Shown here: positions 34,629 to 41,048 of the stretch, piece by piece
Numbering within the stretch: the stretch's first letter is position 1
Layout: every line of letters begins with the position of its first letter
Assembly: GCA_016803235.1 (NCBI GenBank)
Contig: JADCLI010000044.1
Span: 1-49,358, forward strand
Direction: 5' to 3'
DNA length: 49,358 nt
Source: Pimelobacter simplex
Lineage (GTDB): Bacteria; Actinomycetota; Actinomycetes; Propionibacteriales; Nocardioidaceae
Position numbers and translations under genes: made by a program
The notes under the pieces: generated by a model
What the model was told of the DNA's origin: nothing
What the model saw: the letters and a program-made list of their open reading frames with translations, nothing else
Database searches by the model: none

Positions 34629-35047
34629 GACGCCAGGGACGACCGCACCAGCAGACGGACGGAGTAGCGTCCGGCGACGGCGTCGATCGAGGCCTCGTCG
34701 GCGAGGGTCGCGAGGACCTGCCAGCCGAAGCTCTCGTAGTCGGGAGCAGTGGGGGACTGGGCGTCGGCCGAGATGGTCAGCGCGAGCTCGCTGGCACCGA
34801 GCTGGAAGCGGCACTCGAGCACGGCGTCCGGGTCGGCCTCGTCGAGCACCATGGCGGCGGCCTCGGAGACGGCGATGCGCAGGTCCTCGATGTCGTCGAG
34901 GGTGAGGTCGAGGCGGGCGGCGAGCCCGGCCGTCAGCGTGCGCAGGACCGAGGCGTAGGCACCGTCGGCCGGGAGGCGCAGCTCGACCTCGTCCGGTCGA
35001 CCAGTGGCCGCCGTACCGCCGACAGCAGGGCTGCTCGTCTCCGACAT
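34625..35047 (-). CDS. rsbW: RsbW-like anti-sigma factor with degenerate ATPase motifs
   Basis: Protein of 140 residues with the GHKL fold order of RsbW: LDDIEDLRIAVSEAA near residues 55-70. At the N-box, where E-x3-N is expected, the sequence reads EAAAM, and no clear D-x-G-x-G box follows. ATP binding may therefore be weak or lost. GGAGG precedes the ATG by 9 bases. It is translationally coupled to sigF and probably binds it. No anti-anti-sigma gene is nearby. Confidence 0.83.
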   Translation of the reverse strand: MSETSSPAVGGTAATGRPDEVELRLPADGAYASVLRTLTAGLAARLDLTLDDIEDLRIAVSEAAAMVLDEADPDAVLECRFQLGASELALTISADAQSPTAPDYESFGWQVLATLADEASIDAVAGRYSVRLLVRSSLAS

Positions 35048-35102
35048 GCCGCAATCCTCCGGGTAGGCGTGGGGAACCAGGTCGGGACCGACCCTACGCC
35101 AA

Positions 35103-35128
35103 CGGCCGCGCCCCGGAGGACGCGGCCG
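35103..35128 (-). terminator. Terminator of Lys-rich secreted protein gene A
   Basis: An 8-bp stem CGGCCGCG/CGCGGCCG with a 10-base loop lies 21 bases after the stop at 35149-35151, in the promoter-proximal gap before rsbW. It would separate the secreted-protein gene from the rsbW-sigF pair. Confidence 0.7.
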
Positions 35129-35148
35129 CTGGACGGGGACGGTTCGCG

Positions 35149-35718
35149 TCAGGGACGCAGGTCGCCGAGACCCAGCAGGTCGAGCAGGCCGGTCTGGTCG
35201 AGCAGGTCGAGGACGGCCTCGAGGCCCAGCGAGTCGAGCAGGAACCCGATGCCCAGGGCGTCGAGCGCGTCGCCGACGTAGTCGAGCAGGTTGTCCTTGT
35301 CGGGCTTCCCGCCCGGGAGCGGGACGCCGTTGCCGGCCTGGCAGGCGGCGAGCAGGGTCATGGTGCCGCTGACGGCCTTGGCGGCGTTGGCGCGCAGCAC
35401 CTTGGTGTTGCGGATCTTCCGGTTGACCTTGTTGAGCTTCTTGGTCAGCTTCTTGACCTTGGCCGCCTGGTGCTGCTTCTTGGCCTTCTTGATCTTCTTC
35501 TGCAGCTTGACGGCCTTGGCCTTGAGCTCCTGGATCTTGATCCGGGCCGCGGAGCGGGTGATGGTCGCGACGTCGACGGCCTTGGCCTGGGCGACGCAGT
35601 CGACCGCGCGCTCGGTGGTGGTGGCCACCGGCGCGGCGGACGCCATCGGAGCAGCGGACAGCGTGAGGCCGAGCGCAACGGCGATGCCGACGATCAGCTT
35701 GAGCAGGGCACGATTCAT
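35149..35718 (-). CDS. Secreted Lys-rich helical protein, paralogue A
   Basis: Protein of 189 residues, family not recognised. A signal peptide (about 1-28, ending MASAAP) is followed by a Cys near 41 and a strongly basic helical segment (about 55-112, blocks such as KKIKKAKK and KKLTKKLNK). A second Cys lies near 125. A C-terminal Leu/Gly/Asp-rich amphipathic region (about 140-189) repeats LGL and LLD. The two Cys flank the basic helices, so a disulfide-closed helical hairpin is plausible. GGGAG precedes ATG 35718. Two paralogues follow upstream with the same plan. Function unknown; a cell-surface, polyanion-binding or matrix role is a guess. Confidence 0.78.
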   Translation of the reverse strand: MNRALLKLIVGIAVALGLTLSAAPMASAAPVATTTERAVDCVAQAKAVDVATITRSAARIKIQELKAKAVKLQKKIKKAKKQHQAAKVKKLTKKLNKVNRKIRNTKVLRANAAKAVSGTMTLLAACQAGNGVPLPGGKPDKDNLLDYVGDALDALGIGFLLDSLGLEAVLDLLDQTGLLDLLGLGDLRP

Positions 35719-35796
35719 GCCGGTTTCTCCCTCGGGTGAAGTCGGCTGCCGCACGCCCCCCATGGCGGCGGCCGAGAAGCGGCCGGACGCAGGGGA

Positions 35797-35820
35797 TGCC
35801 CGGCTCGCGGGCCACCTTAG
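35797..35820 (-). promoter_or_regulatory. Conserved promoter/leader block of paralogue A
   Basis: Read on the minus strand, TAAGGTGGCC is followed by CGCGAGCCGGGCA. The same block occurs 79-84 bases upstream of all three paralogue starts. TAAGGT fits a -10 hexamer, and the GCGAGCCGGGCA part would start the leader RNA. Confidence 0.6.
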
Positions 35821-35845
35821 AGCATTGGTGAGGCTTCCACGCACA

Positions 35846-35877
35846 GGGCCCCGGGACGACGTCGTGTCCCGGGGCCC
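35846..35877 (-). terminator. Terminator of paralogue B
   Basis: A perfect 11-bp stem GGGCCCCGGGA/TCCCGGGGCCC encloses a 10-base loop that is itself self-complementary. It lies 25 bases after the paralogue B stop and resembles the terminator of paralogue C in sequence. Confidence 0.85.
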
Positions 35878-35902
35878 GTGGCGGTGTGGTCCGGGCTCCG
35901 GA

Positions 35903-36463
35903 TCAGTCCAGGATCGCGCCGAGCCCGAGGCCCTCGAGCAACGGGCGCAGGCCCAGCATGTCGATGACGGTGTCGAGGCCGAGCAGGTCGACCAGCAGGC
36001 CCACGCCGAGCAGGTCGAGCACCTCGCCGAGGAAGTCGAGGGGGCTGGTGCCCTCCGGGATCTGGCTCGGGATGGCGTTCTGCCCGCTCTGGCAGGCCGT
36101 GTACGCCGCCCCGGTGGCGTTCGCCGCGGTGGTGGCCTGGGCCTGGAAGGCGGCCGCCGCCCGCTTGAGCCTCTTGATCTTCTTCAGCTTCTTCTTCAGC
36201 TCCACTGCCCGCGGGCCGTGCGCCTTCGCCGCCTTCTTCTTCAGCTTCGCGACCCTCTTCGCCAGGTGGGCGGTCTTGGCCGCCGCGGCGGTGTAGGTGT
36301 CGTAGGCGCCCTTGGCGGCGGTGTACTGGACGGTGCAGCTCGGTGCGCGCTCGGCCGGGGCGGCGGTGGCGGCCGGAGCCGCGGGGGCCGCGGGGGCCGC
36401 GGCGAGCGTCAGGCCGAGTGCGACGGCGACGCCGAGGATCATCTTGAACAGGGCACGATGCAT
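35903..36463 (-). CDS. Secreted Lys-rich helical protein, paralogue B
   Basis: Protein of 186 residues with the same plan as its neighbours. A signal peptide starts MHRALFKMILGVAVALGLTL with an Ala/Pro-rich cleavage region (about 20-38). A Cys lies near 43, basic helices fill about 65-105 (KRVAKLKKKAAK, KKKLKKIKRLKR), and a second Cys is near 125. The Leu/Gly-rich tail (about 140-186) repeats LLGVGLL and LGLD. GGGAG precedes the ATG. Its own leader block and terminator show that it is transcribed alone. The N-terminus is almost the same as that of paralogue C, indicating recent duplication. Function unknown. Confidence 0.78.
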   Translation of the reverse strand: MHRALFKMILGVAVALGLTLAAAPAAPAAPAATAAPAERAPSCTVQYTAAKGAYDTYTAAAAKTAHLAKRVAKLKKKAAKAHGPRAVELKKKLKKIKRLKRAAAAFQAQATTAANATGAAYTACQSGQNAIPSQIPEGTSPLDFLGEVLDLLGVGLLVDLLGLDTVIDMLGLRPLLEGLGLGAILD

Positions 36464-36543
36464 GCCGGTCTCTCCCTTGGTGTGGCCCGGCCGCCGCAGG
36501 TTCCCTCCCCGACGACCGGTCGCGGACGAGCCGGACCTTGGCA

Positions 36544-36567
36544 TGCCCGGCTCGCCGGTCACCCTAG
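36544..36567 (-). promoter_or_regulatory. Conserved promoter/leader block of paralogue B
   Basis: On the minus strand, TAGGGTGACC is followed by GGCGAGCCGGGCA, 81 bases upstream of the start. It is nearly identical to the block of paralogue A. Confidence 0.6.
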
Positions 36568-36615
36568 GGCATCGTGGTGACCCCTTGGCGGGTGTTGCGG
36601 GAGCTGTGGAACGCA

Positions 36616-36647
36616 CAGGACCCCGGGACGTCCGTCCCGGGGTCCTG
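36616..36647 (-). terminator. Terminator of paralogue C
   Basis: An almost uninterrupted 15-bp inverted repeat (CAGGACCCCGGGACG and its complement) with only 2 central bases lies 25 bases after the paralogue C stop. The left arm shares its first bases with the terminator of paralogue B. Confidence 0.85.
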
Positions 36648-36672
36648 CGACCAGTGGTTCAGCTGGGTGTGA

Positions 36673-37518
36673 TCAGCACAGCCCCGGGAGGGGGAGACCG
36701 ATCGAGCACAGCGGGTTGGTGTCACCCGTGGGCAGACCCGGCAGGCCGGGCAGGCTCGGGAGACCGCCCTCGGGCAGGCCCGGGAGGCTCGGCAGGCCGC
36801 CGGCCAGCAGGTCGAGCACCGAGTCAAGGCCGTCGAGGATCGGCGCCAGCGCGTCGACCGCGGCACCGAGGCCGAGGTTGGTCAGCGTGACCTTGAGGAT
36901 CTCGACCAGGCCGGTCGGGTCGGACAGACCGGCGTTGAACGCGTCGCACAGGCCCTTGAGCTCGGCCGGGGCCGAGGCGCAGAGCTGGTTGAAGGTGCTC
37001 GTCAGCGGGTCCAGCACGGTCGGGAACAGGTCGCAGAGCTGCTGAAGCTGCGGAACGGCGTCGCACAGCGCCTGGATCGGCAGCTCGGGGGTGGCCGGCG
37101 GGATGGCGCCCGGGCGGCCCTGGCAGGTGGCGTAGGCCGAGTACGCGGCGTTGTAGTTCGCGATCGTCTGGTTGCGGTAGGCGATGCCGGCCCGCTTGGC
37201 CTTCTTCGCCTTCTTGAGCTTCTTCTTGAGCTTCTTGATCTTCTTGGCCGGCGCGTGGTGCTTCTTGGCCTTCTTGAGCTTCTTCTTGAGCTTCTTGACC
37301 TTGGCATCGGCGGCGGCGACGTACGCGTTGGCCGCGGCGTAGTTGTTGTACGCCTTGGTCAGGGCGGCGCCCTCAGCAGGACAGCTCGCCTGCTGGGCTG
37401 CGGCGGCAGCCGGTGCGGCCTGGGCGACCGGCGCGGCCGACGCGACGGATGCCGTCGTGAACGTCAGACCGAGCGCAACCGCCAGGCCGATGAAGATCTT
37501 GAAAAGGGCGCGATGCAT
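36673..37518 (-). CDS. Secreted Lys-rich helical protein, paralogue C (longest, Cys-rich)
   Basis: Protein of 281 residues. A signal peptide (about 1-29, ending SVASAAP) is followed by a Cys near 46 and basic helices (about 73-115) built from two copies of KKLKKKLKKAKK. A Cys follows near 135, then a Cys-containing middle region (LCDAVPQLQQLCDLF and so on) and a C-terminal Gly/Leu/Pro array with repeated GGLPSLPGLP. At least five further Cys lie in the second half, suggesting several disulfides outside the cell. GGAGGGAG precedes the ATG. It shares its first residues MHRALFK with paralogue B. Function unknown. Confidence 0.78.
   Translation of the reverse strand: MHRALFKIFIGLAVALGLTFTTASVASAAPVAQAAPAAAAAQQASCPAEGAALTKAYNNYAAANAYVAAADAKVKKLKKKLKKAKKHHAPAKKIKKLKKKLKKAKKAKRAGIAYRNQTIANYNAAYSAYATCQGRPGAIPPATPELPIQALCDAVPQLQQLCDLFPTVLDPLTSTFNQLCASAPAELKGLCDAFNAGLSDPTGLVEILKVTLTNLGLGAAVDALAPILDGLDSVLDLLAGGLPSLPGLPEGGLPSLPGLPGLPTGDTNPLCSIGLPLPGLC
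37201..37300 (-). repeat. 60-bp in-frame tandem duplication in paralogue C
   Basis: Bases 37201-37240 and 37261-37300 match at 38 of 40 positions at an offset of exactly 60 bases, so a 20-residue unit (KKLKKKLKKAKK plus linker) occurs twice. The Lys codons are almost all AAG, which gives long CTT runs on the plus strand. Confidence 0.88.
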
Positions 37519-37601
37519 CGCGGCTTCTCCCTCCGGATGGTGTGGGTCCCCCCGACCCTGTGCTCCCTGGTCGGTTGGTGATTTCAGTCCAGACAACGAC
37601 T

Positions 37602-37624
37602 TGCCTGACTCGCCGTCACGCTAA
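37602..37624 (-). promoter_or_regulatory. Conserved promoter/leader block of paralogue C
   Basis: On the minus strand, TTAGCGTGAC is followed by GGCGAGTCAGGCA, 84 bases upstream of the start, matching the blocks of paralogues A and B. Just upstream, at 37637-37654, lies the perfect inverted repeat GTTTTCGG-GA-CCGAAAAC, which could be an operator specific to this copy. Confidence 0.55.
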
Positions 37625-37659
37625 GGGAACCCACCAGTTTTCGGGACCGAAAACACGGA

Positions 37660-37684
37660 CCGCACGCCCGAAATGGACGTGCGG
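37660..37684 (-). terminator. Terminator downstream of sodN
   Basis: A 7-bp stem CCGCACG/CGTGCGG with an 11-base loop lies 47 bases after the sodN stop and before the promoter of the Lys-rich gene. Confidence 0.7.
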
Positions 37685-37731
37685 CCCGGGTGGACTGGGC
37701 ACTCTGGCCCGGAAGGACTAGTCCGTTGGGA

Positions 37732-38145
37732 TCAGGCCTTCTTGGTGGCCCAGAAGATCTCGGCGATCTCGTCGATCTTCGCGAGGAGCTCGTCGGCCTT
37801 GGCCGGGTCGAGGGTGCCCTTGGTGCCGGTGGCGCCGGCCAGCTTGGTGGCCTCGTTGACCAGGGTGTGCAGCTGCGGGTAGGCCTCGAAGTGCGGGGGC
37901 TTGAAGTAGTCGGTCCACAGCACCCACAGGTGGTGCTTGACCAGCTCCGAGCGCTGCTCCTTGATCAGGATGGCGCGGGTGCGGAAGTCCGGGTCGTCGC
38001 TGTCGAGCGCCTTGGCGATGACGGCCTTGATGGACTCGGCCTCGATCCGGGCCTGGGCGGGGTCGTAGACGCCGCAGGGCAGGTCGCAGTGGGCGGAGAC
38101 GTCGACGGTGGGGGCCACGAAGGCCCGGGCGATACGGGAGAACAT
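37732..38145 (-). CDS. sodN: Nickel superoxide dismutase SodN
   Basis: Protein of 137 residues. A short propeptide of 18 residues precedes the nickel hook HCDLPCGVYDP; after cleavage His1, Cys2 and Cys6 of the mature enzyme bind nickel. The rest forms the four-helix bundle of NiSOD hexamers. It converts superoxide to oxygen and hydrogen peroxide in the cytoplasm. AGAGGA precedes the ATG. The maturation protease SodX is encoded divergently 58 bases away. Confidence 0.97.
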   Translation of the reverse strand: MFSRIARAFVAPTVDVSAHCDLPCGVYDPAQARIEAESIKAVIAKALDSDDPDFRTRAILIKEQRSELVKHHLWVLWTDYFKPPHFEAYPQLHTLVNEATKLAGATGTKGTLDPAKADELLAKIDEIAEIFWATKKA

Positions 38146-38203
38146 GTCGGTCCTCTCAGAGGTTCAGGCGGGCAGGTACTTGCTGGCTGCGACACTACTC
38201 GTC

Positions 38204-38527
38204 ATGGAACGGGCGGCAACGGGAGGTCGCCGCCGGCTCGGCCTGGCGGTGGTCCGCGGTGACTCGATGCGCCCCGCCCTGCGGCCCGGACAGCGCCTGC
38301 TGGTCCTGTACGGCGCACGCGCGCGCCCCGGTCGCGTCGTCGTCGCCCGCTTCGCCGACGGAACCCTCGCGGTGAAGCGGGTCGCCGAGCGCCGCGGCAG
38401 CGGCTGGTGGCTGCTCAGCGACAACGCAGGGGTCGGCGTGGACTCCCGGCACCGCGGCGCCGTGCCGGAGGAGGACGTCGAAGGCGTCGTCCTCGCCCGG
38501 GTGTGGCCGCGGCCCCGGCTGCTGTGA
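38204..38527 (+). CDS. sodX: Nickel-type superoxide dismutase maturation protease SodX
   Basis: S24/S26-type serine protease of 107 residues. The catalytic Ser is in GDSMRPAL near residue 21 and the catalytic Lys in LAVKRV near 58. No membrane helix is present, unlike signal peptidase I, which fits cytoplasmic removal of the SodN propeptide. ATG 38204 gives the usual length; an ORF starting at 38108 would overlap sodN. Divergent from sodN. Confidence 0.92.
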   Translation: MERAATGGRRRLGLAVVRGDSMRPALRPGQRLLVLYGARARPGRVVVARFADGTLAVKRVAERRGSGWWLLSDNAGVGVDSRHRGAVPEEDVEGVVLARVWPRPRLL

Positions 38528-38593
38528 GCCGGCCGCTGTGACCTGTCCCATGCGGACACCTCCGCTGGGGCGGCGGGCGGTGTGAAAGGATGG

Positions 38594-39787
38594 ATGATCG
38601 TGGCTGACGACGTTCTTCCCTCCCACCCGCGAGCGGGTGAGCCGGTCTTCGATCTGCACCTCGGCGGGAAGATGGCGACCGTACCGACGGCCGATGTCAG
38701 CACCCGCGACCAGCTCTCGCTGGCCTACACCCCCGGCGTCGCCGAGGTGTGCGAGGCGATCGCCGCCGATCCGGAGCTGACCCGGCACTACACCTGGGTC
38801 CCCAACACGGTCGCGATCGTCACCGACGGCACCGCCGTCCTCGGCCTCGGCGACATCGGTCCCGCCGCCGCGATGCCGGTGATGGAGGGCAAGGCGGTGC
38901 TGTTCAAGCAGTTCGGCGGCGTCGACGGCGTCCCGATCTGCCTGGCGACCACCGACGTCGAGGAGATCATCGAGACCGTCGTCCGGCTGGCGCCGAGCTT
39001 CGGTGGCATCAACCTCGAGGACATCTCGGCCCCGCGCTGCTTCGAGATCGAGGACCGCCTCAAGGAGGCGCTCGACATCCCCGTCTTCCACGACGACCAG
39101 CACGGGACGGCCGTCGTGACGCTGGCCGCCCTGGTCAACGCGCTCAAGCTCACCGGCCGTACCCCGGAGTCGACCCGCGTGGTCATCTCCGGTGCCGGCG
39201 CGGCCGGCGTGGCGATCGCGAAGATCCTGCTCGCCGCCGGCATCAAGGACATCGCGGTCACCGACCGCAAGGGCGTGGTCAGCTCCGACCGCACCGACCT
39301 GACCTCGGCCAAGAAGGCACTCGCCGAGCTCACCGCCGACCAGTGCGGTCGCCGCGGCACCCTCGCCGAGGCCTTCGACGGCGCAGACGTCTACATCGGC
39401 GTCTCCGGCGGCACCGTGCCCGAGGAGGTCGTGGCCACCATGGCCGACGACGCGATCATCTTCGCGATGGCCAACCCCAACCCGGAGGTGCACCCCGACG
39501 TGGCGCACCGCCACGCGCGGGTGGTTGCCACCGGGCGCTCGGACTTCCCCAACCAGATCAACAACGTGCTGGCCTTCCCGGGCATCTTCCGGGGTGCCTT
39601 CGACGTCCATGCCAGCGCGATCACCGAGGGCATGAAGGTCGCCGCCGCCGACGCCCTGGCCGCGCTGGTGGGCGACGACCTGTCCGAGGACCTGGTGATC
39701 CCCTCGCCGTTCGACCCGCGGGTCGGGCCGGCCGTGGCCGCTGCTGTGGCGGACGCCGCACGCCGAGACGGTGTCGCGAGGATCTGA
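38594..39787 (+). CDS. NAD(P)-dependent malic enzyme
   Basis: Protein of 397 residues from ATG 38594. It decarboxylates malate to pyruvate. Family motifs: SLAYTPGVAEV near 43 with the catalytic Tyr, EGKAVLFKQFGG near 97 with the catalytic Lys, GGINLEDISAPRCFEIE near 138 and FHDDQHGTA near 164 for metal binding, and the NAD loop GAGAAGVAI near 200. AAAGGA lies 3 bases before this ATG and 9 before GTG 38600, so GTG 38600 may be the true start. The cofactor preference is not settled. It stands alone between sodX and an MDR gene. Confidence 0.93.
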   Translation: MIVADDVLPSHPRAGEPVFDLHLGGKMATVPTADVSTRDQLSLAYTPGVAEVCEAIAADPELTRHYTWVPNTVAIVTDGTAVLGLGDIGPAAAMPVMEGKAVLFKQFGGVDGVPICLATTDVEEIIETVVRLAPSFGGINLEDISAPRCFEIEDRLKEALDIPVFHDDQHGTAVVTLAALVNALKLTGRTPESTRVVISGAGAAGVAIAKILLAAGIKDIAVTDRKGVVSSDRTDLTSAKKALAELTADQCGRRGTLAEAFDGADVYIGVSGGTVPEEVVATMADDAIIFAMANPNPEVHPDVAHRHARVVATGRSDFPNQINNVLAFPGIFRGAFDVHASAITEGMKVAAADALAALVGDDLSEDLVIPSPFDPRVGPAVAAAVADAARRDGVARI

Positions 39788-39808
39788 TCCCCCACTAGCG
39801 TCGGGGTC

Positions 39809-40783
39809 ATGTTCGCCGTCTACGCCGACTCCTTCGCCAGCTCGTCCGACGACCCGCTGAAGGGCCTGGTCGTGGGGGAGCGACCCGACCCGGTCGCCCC
39901 CGATGGCTGGACCACGGTCACCGTCAAGGCGGCCTCGCTCAACCACCACGACCTGTGGTCGCTGCGCGGCGTCGGCCTCAAGGCCGAGGCCCTGCCGATG
40001 ATCCTCGGCTGCGACGCGGCGGGGTACGACGAGGACGGCAACGAGGTCGTCGTGCACGCGGTGGTCTCCGACCCCGACTGGACCGGCGACGAGACCTTCG
40101 ACCCGCGCCGCTCGCTGCTCTCCGAGCGCCACCAGGGCACCTTCGCCGACAAGGTCGTCGTGCCTCGGCGCAACGTCGTGCCGAAGCCGGCGTCGATGTC
40201 CTTCGCGGAGGCGGCCTGCCTGCCGACGGCCTGGCTGACGGCGTACCGGATGCTCTTCACCCAGGGAGGGCTCAAGGCCGGTGACACCGTGCTGGTCCAG
40301 GGCGCCGGCGGTGGCGTCGCCACCGCGCTGATCGCGCTCGCGCGGGCCGGTGGCCTGCGGGTGCTCGCCACCAGCCGCGACGAGGCCAAGCGGGCCAAGG
40401 CGCTCGAGCTCGGCGCTCACGAGGTGTTCGAGTCCGGGGCCCGGCTGCCCCAGAAGGTCGACGCCGTGATGGAGACGGTGGGGCGGGCCACCTGGTCGCA
40501 CTCCATCCGCGCCCTGCGGCCGGGCGGGAAGATCGTCATCTCCGGCACCACGTCCGGCCCGAACCTCGACGACGCCGAGCTGACCCGGATCTTCTTCCTC
40601 CAGCTGTCCGTGATCGGCTCGACGATGGGCACGCGCGACGAGCTCGCCTCGCTGGTGACCATGCTGGACGCCACCGGGGTACGTCCCGTGATCGACCGGG
40701 TGCTGCCGATGGCCGAGGCCCGCGACGGGTTCGCCGCGATGGCGTCCGGTGATGTGTTCGGGAAGATCGTCTTCACGCGCTGA
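39809..40783 (+). CDS. MDR-family zinc-type alcohol dehydrogenase-like oxidoreductase
   Basis: Protein of 324 residues in the medium-chain dehydrogenase/reductase superfamily. A GroES-like N-terminus (ASLNHHDLWSLRG near 44) is followed by a nucleotide-binding fold with QGAGGGVATALIALA near 165-179. The Cys cluster for structural zinc is absent, as in quinone oxidoreductase-type MDRs. The substrate is unknown. TAGCGT lies 7 bases before the ATG with no ribosome-binding site, suggesting leaderless translation. Confidence 0.9.
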   Translation: MFAVYADSFASSSDDPLKGLVVGERPDPVAPDGWTTVTVKAASLNHHDLWSLRGVGLKAEALPMILGCDAAGYDEDGNEVVVHAVVSDPDWTGDETFDPRRSLLSERHQGTFADKVVVPRRNVVPKPASMSFAEAACLPTAWLTAYRMLFTQGGLKAGDTVLVQGAGGGVATALIALARAGGLRVLATSRDEAKRAKALELGAHEVFESGARLPQKVDAVMETVGRATWSHSIRALRPGGKIVISGTTSGPNLDDAELTRIFFLQLSVIGSTMGTRDELASLVTMLDATGVRPVIDRVLPMAEARDGFAAMASGDVFGKIVFTR

Positions 40784-41048
40784 TGCCAGTTTCACCGGTC
40801 GACCGGTGAATCTTGTGGCCAGTGAGGTTTGGTGAGGCGTTTTTAACCAGTGGCGGGAATGACTGTCGGTGCTGGACGATTGACTCCTGTCAGCGCCCGA
40901 TGGGGTGGGCCGATGATTTTTCTCGGCTCGCCGTGTCGATCTGGTGACGGCCGGTTCGTCGTACTCATGAAGCGACGGCCAGCCCGAGCCGCACGGCGTC
41001 CCGGGGTCGGCCACCGCCAGACCCTGCCACCAACCGATAGGACCTGTC
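40784..41048. other. 265-base intergenic region before MFS gene
   Basis: The largest gap in the window, visibly less GC-rich than its surroundings between about 40805 and 40930. It contains the 20-bp palindrome described separately, a TTTTTAA tract near 40840 and a possible TTGACT -35 at 40880-40885. No convincing ORF or structured RNA was recognised. It probably holds the MFS promoter and a leader. Confidence 0.5.
40791..40810. promoter_or_regulatory. 20-bp perfect palindrome (operator or terminator)
   Basis: TTCACCGGTCGACCGGTGAA is fully palindromic with no spacer. It begins 7 bases after the MDR stop. The lack of a loop favours a dimeric repressor site over a hairpin terminator, but both are possible. 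The downstream MFS exporter has no adjacent regulator gene. Confidence 0.6.

Noticed and set aside
37190..37310. Possible CRISPR or short tandem regulatory array in the CTT-rich stretch
   Set aside because: The repeats are in-frame Lys/Leu codons of paralogue C with no spacers of uniform size and no cas genes nearby.
38108..38203. Longer SodX starting inside sodN
   Set aside because: It would overlap the divergent sodN start and its ribosome-binding site; the S26 domain begins at ATG 38204.
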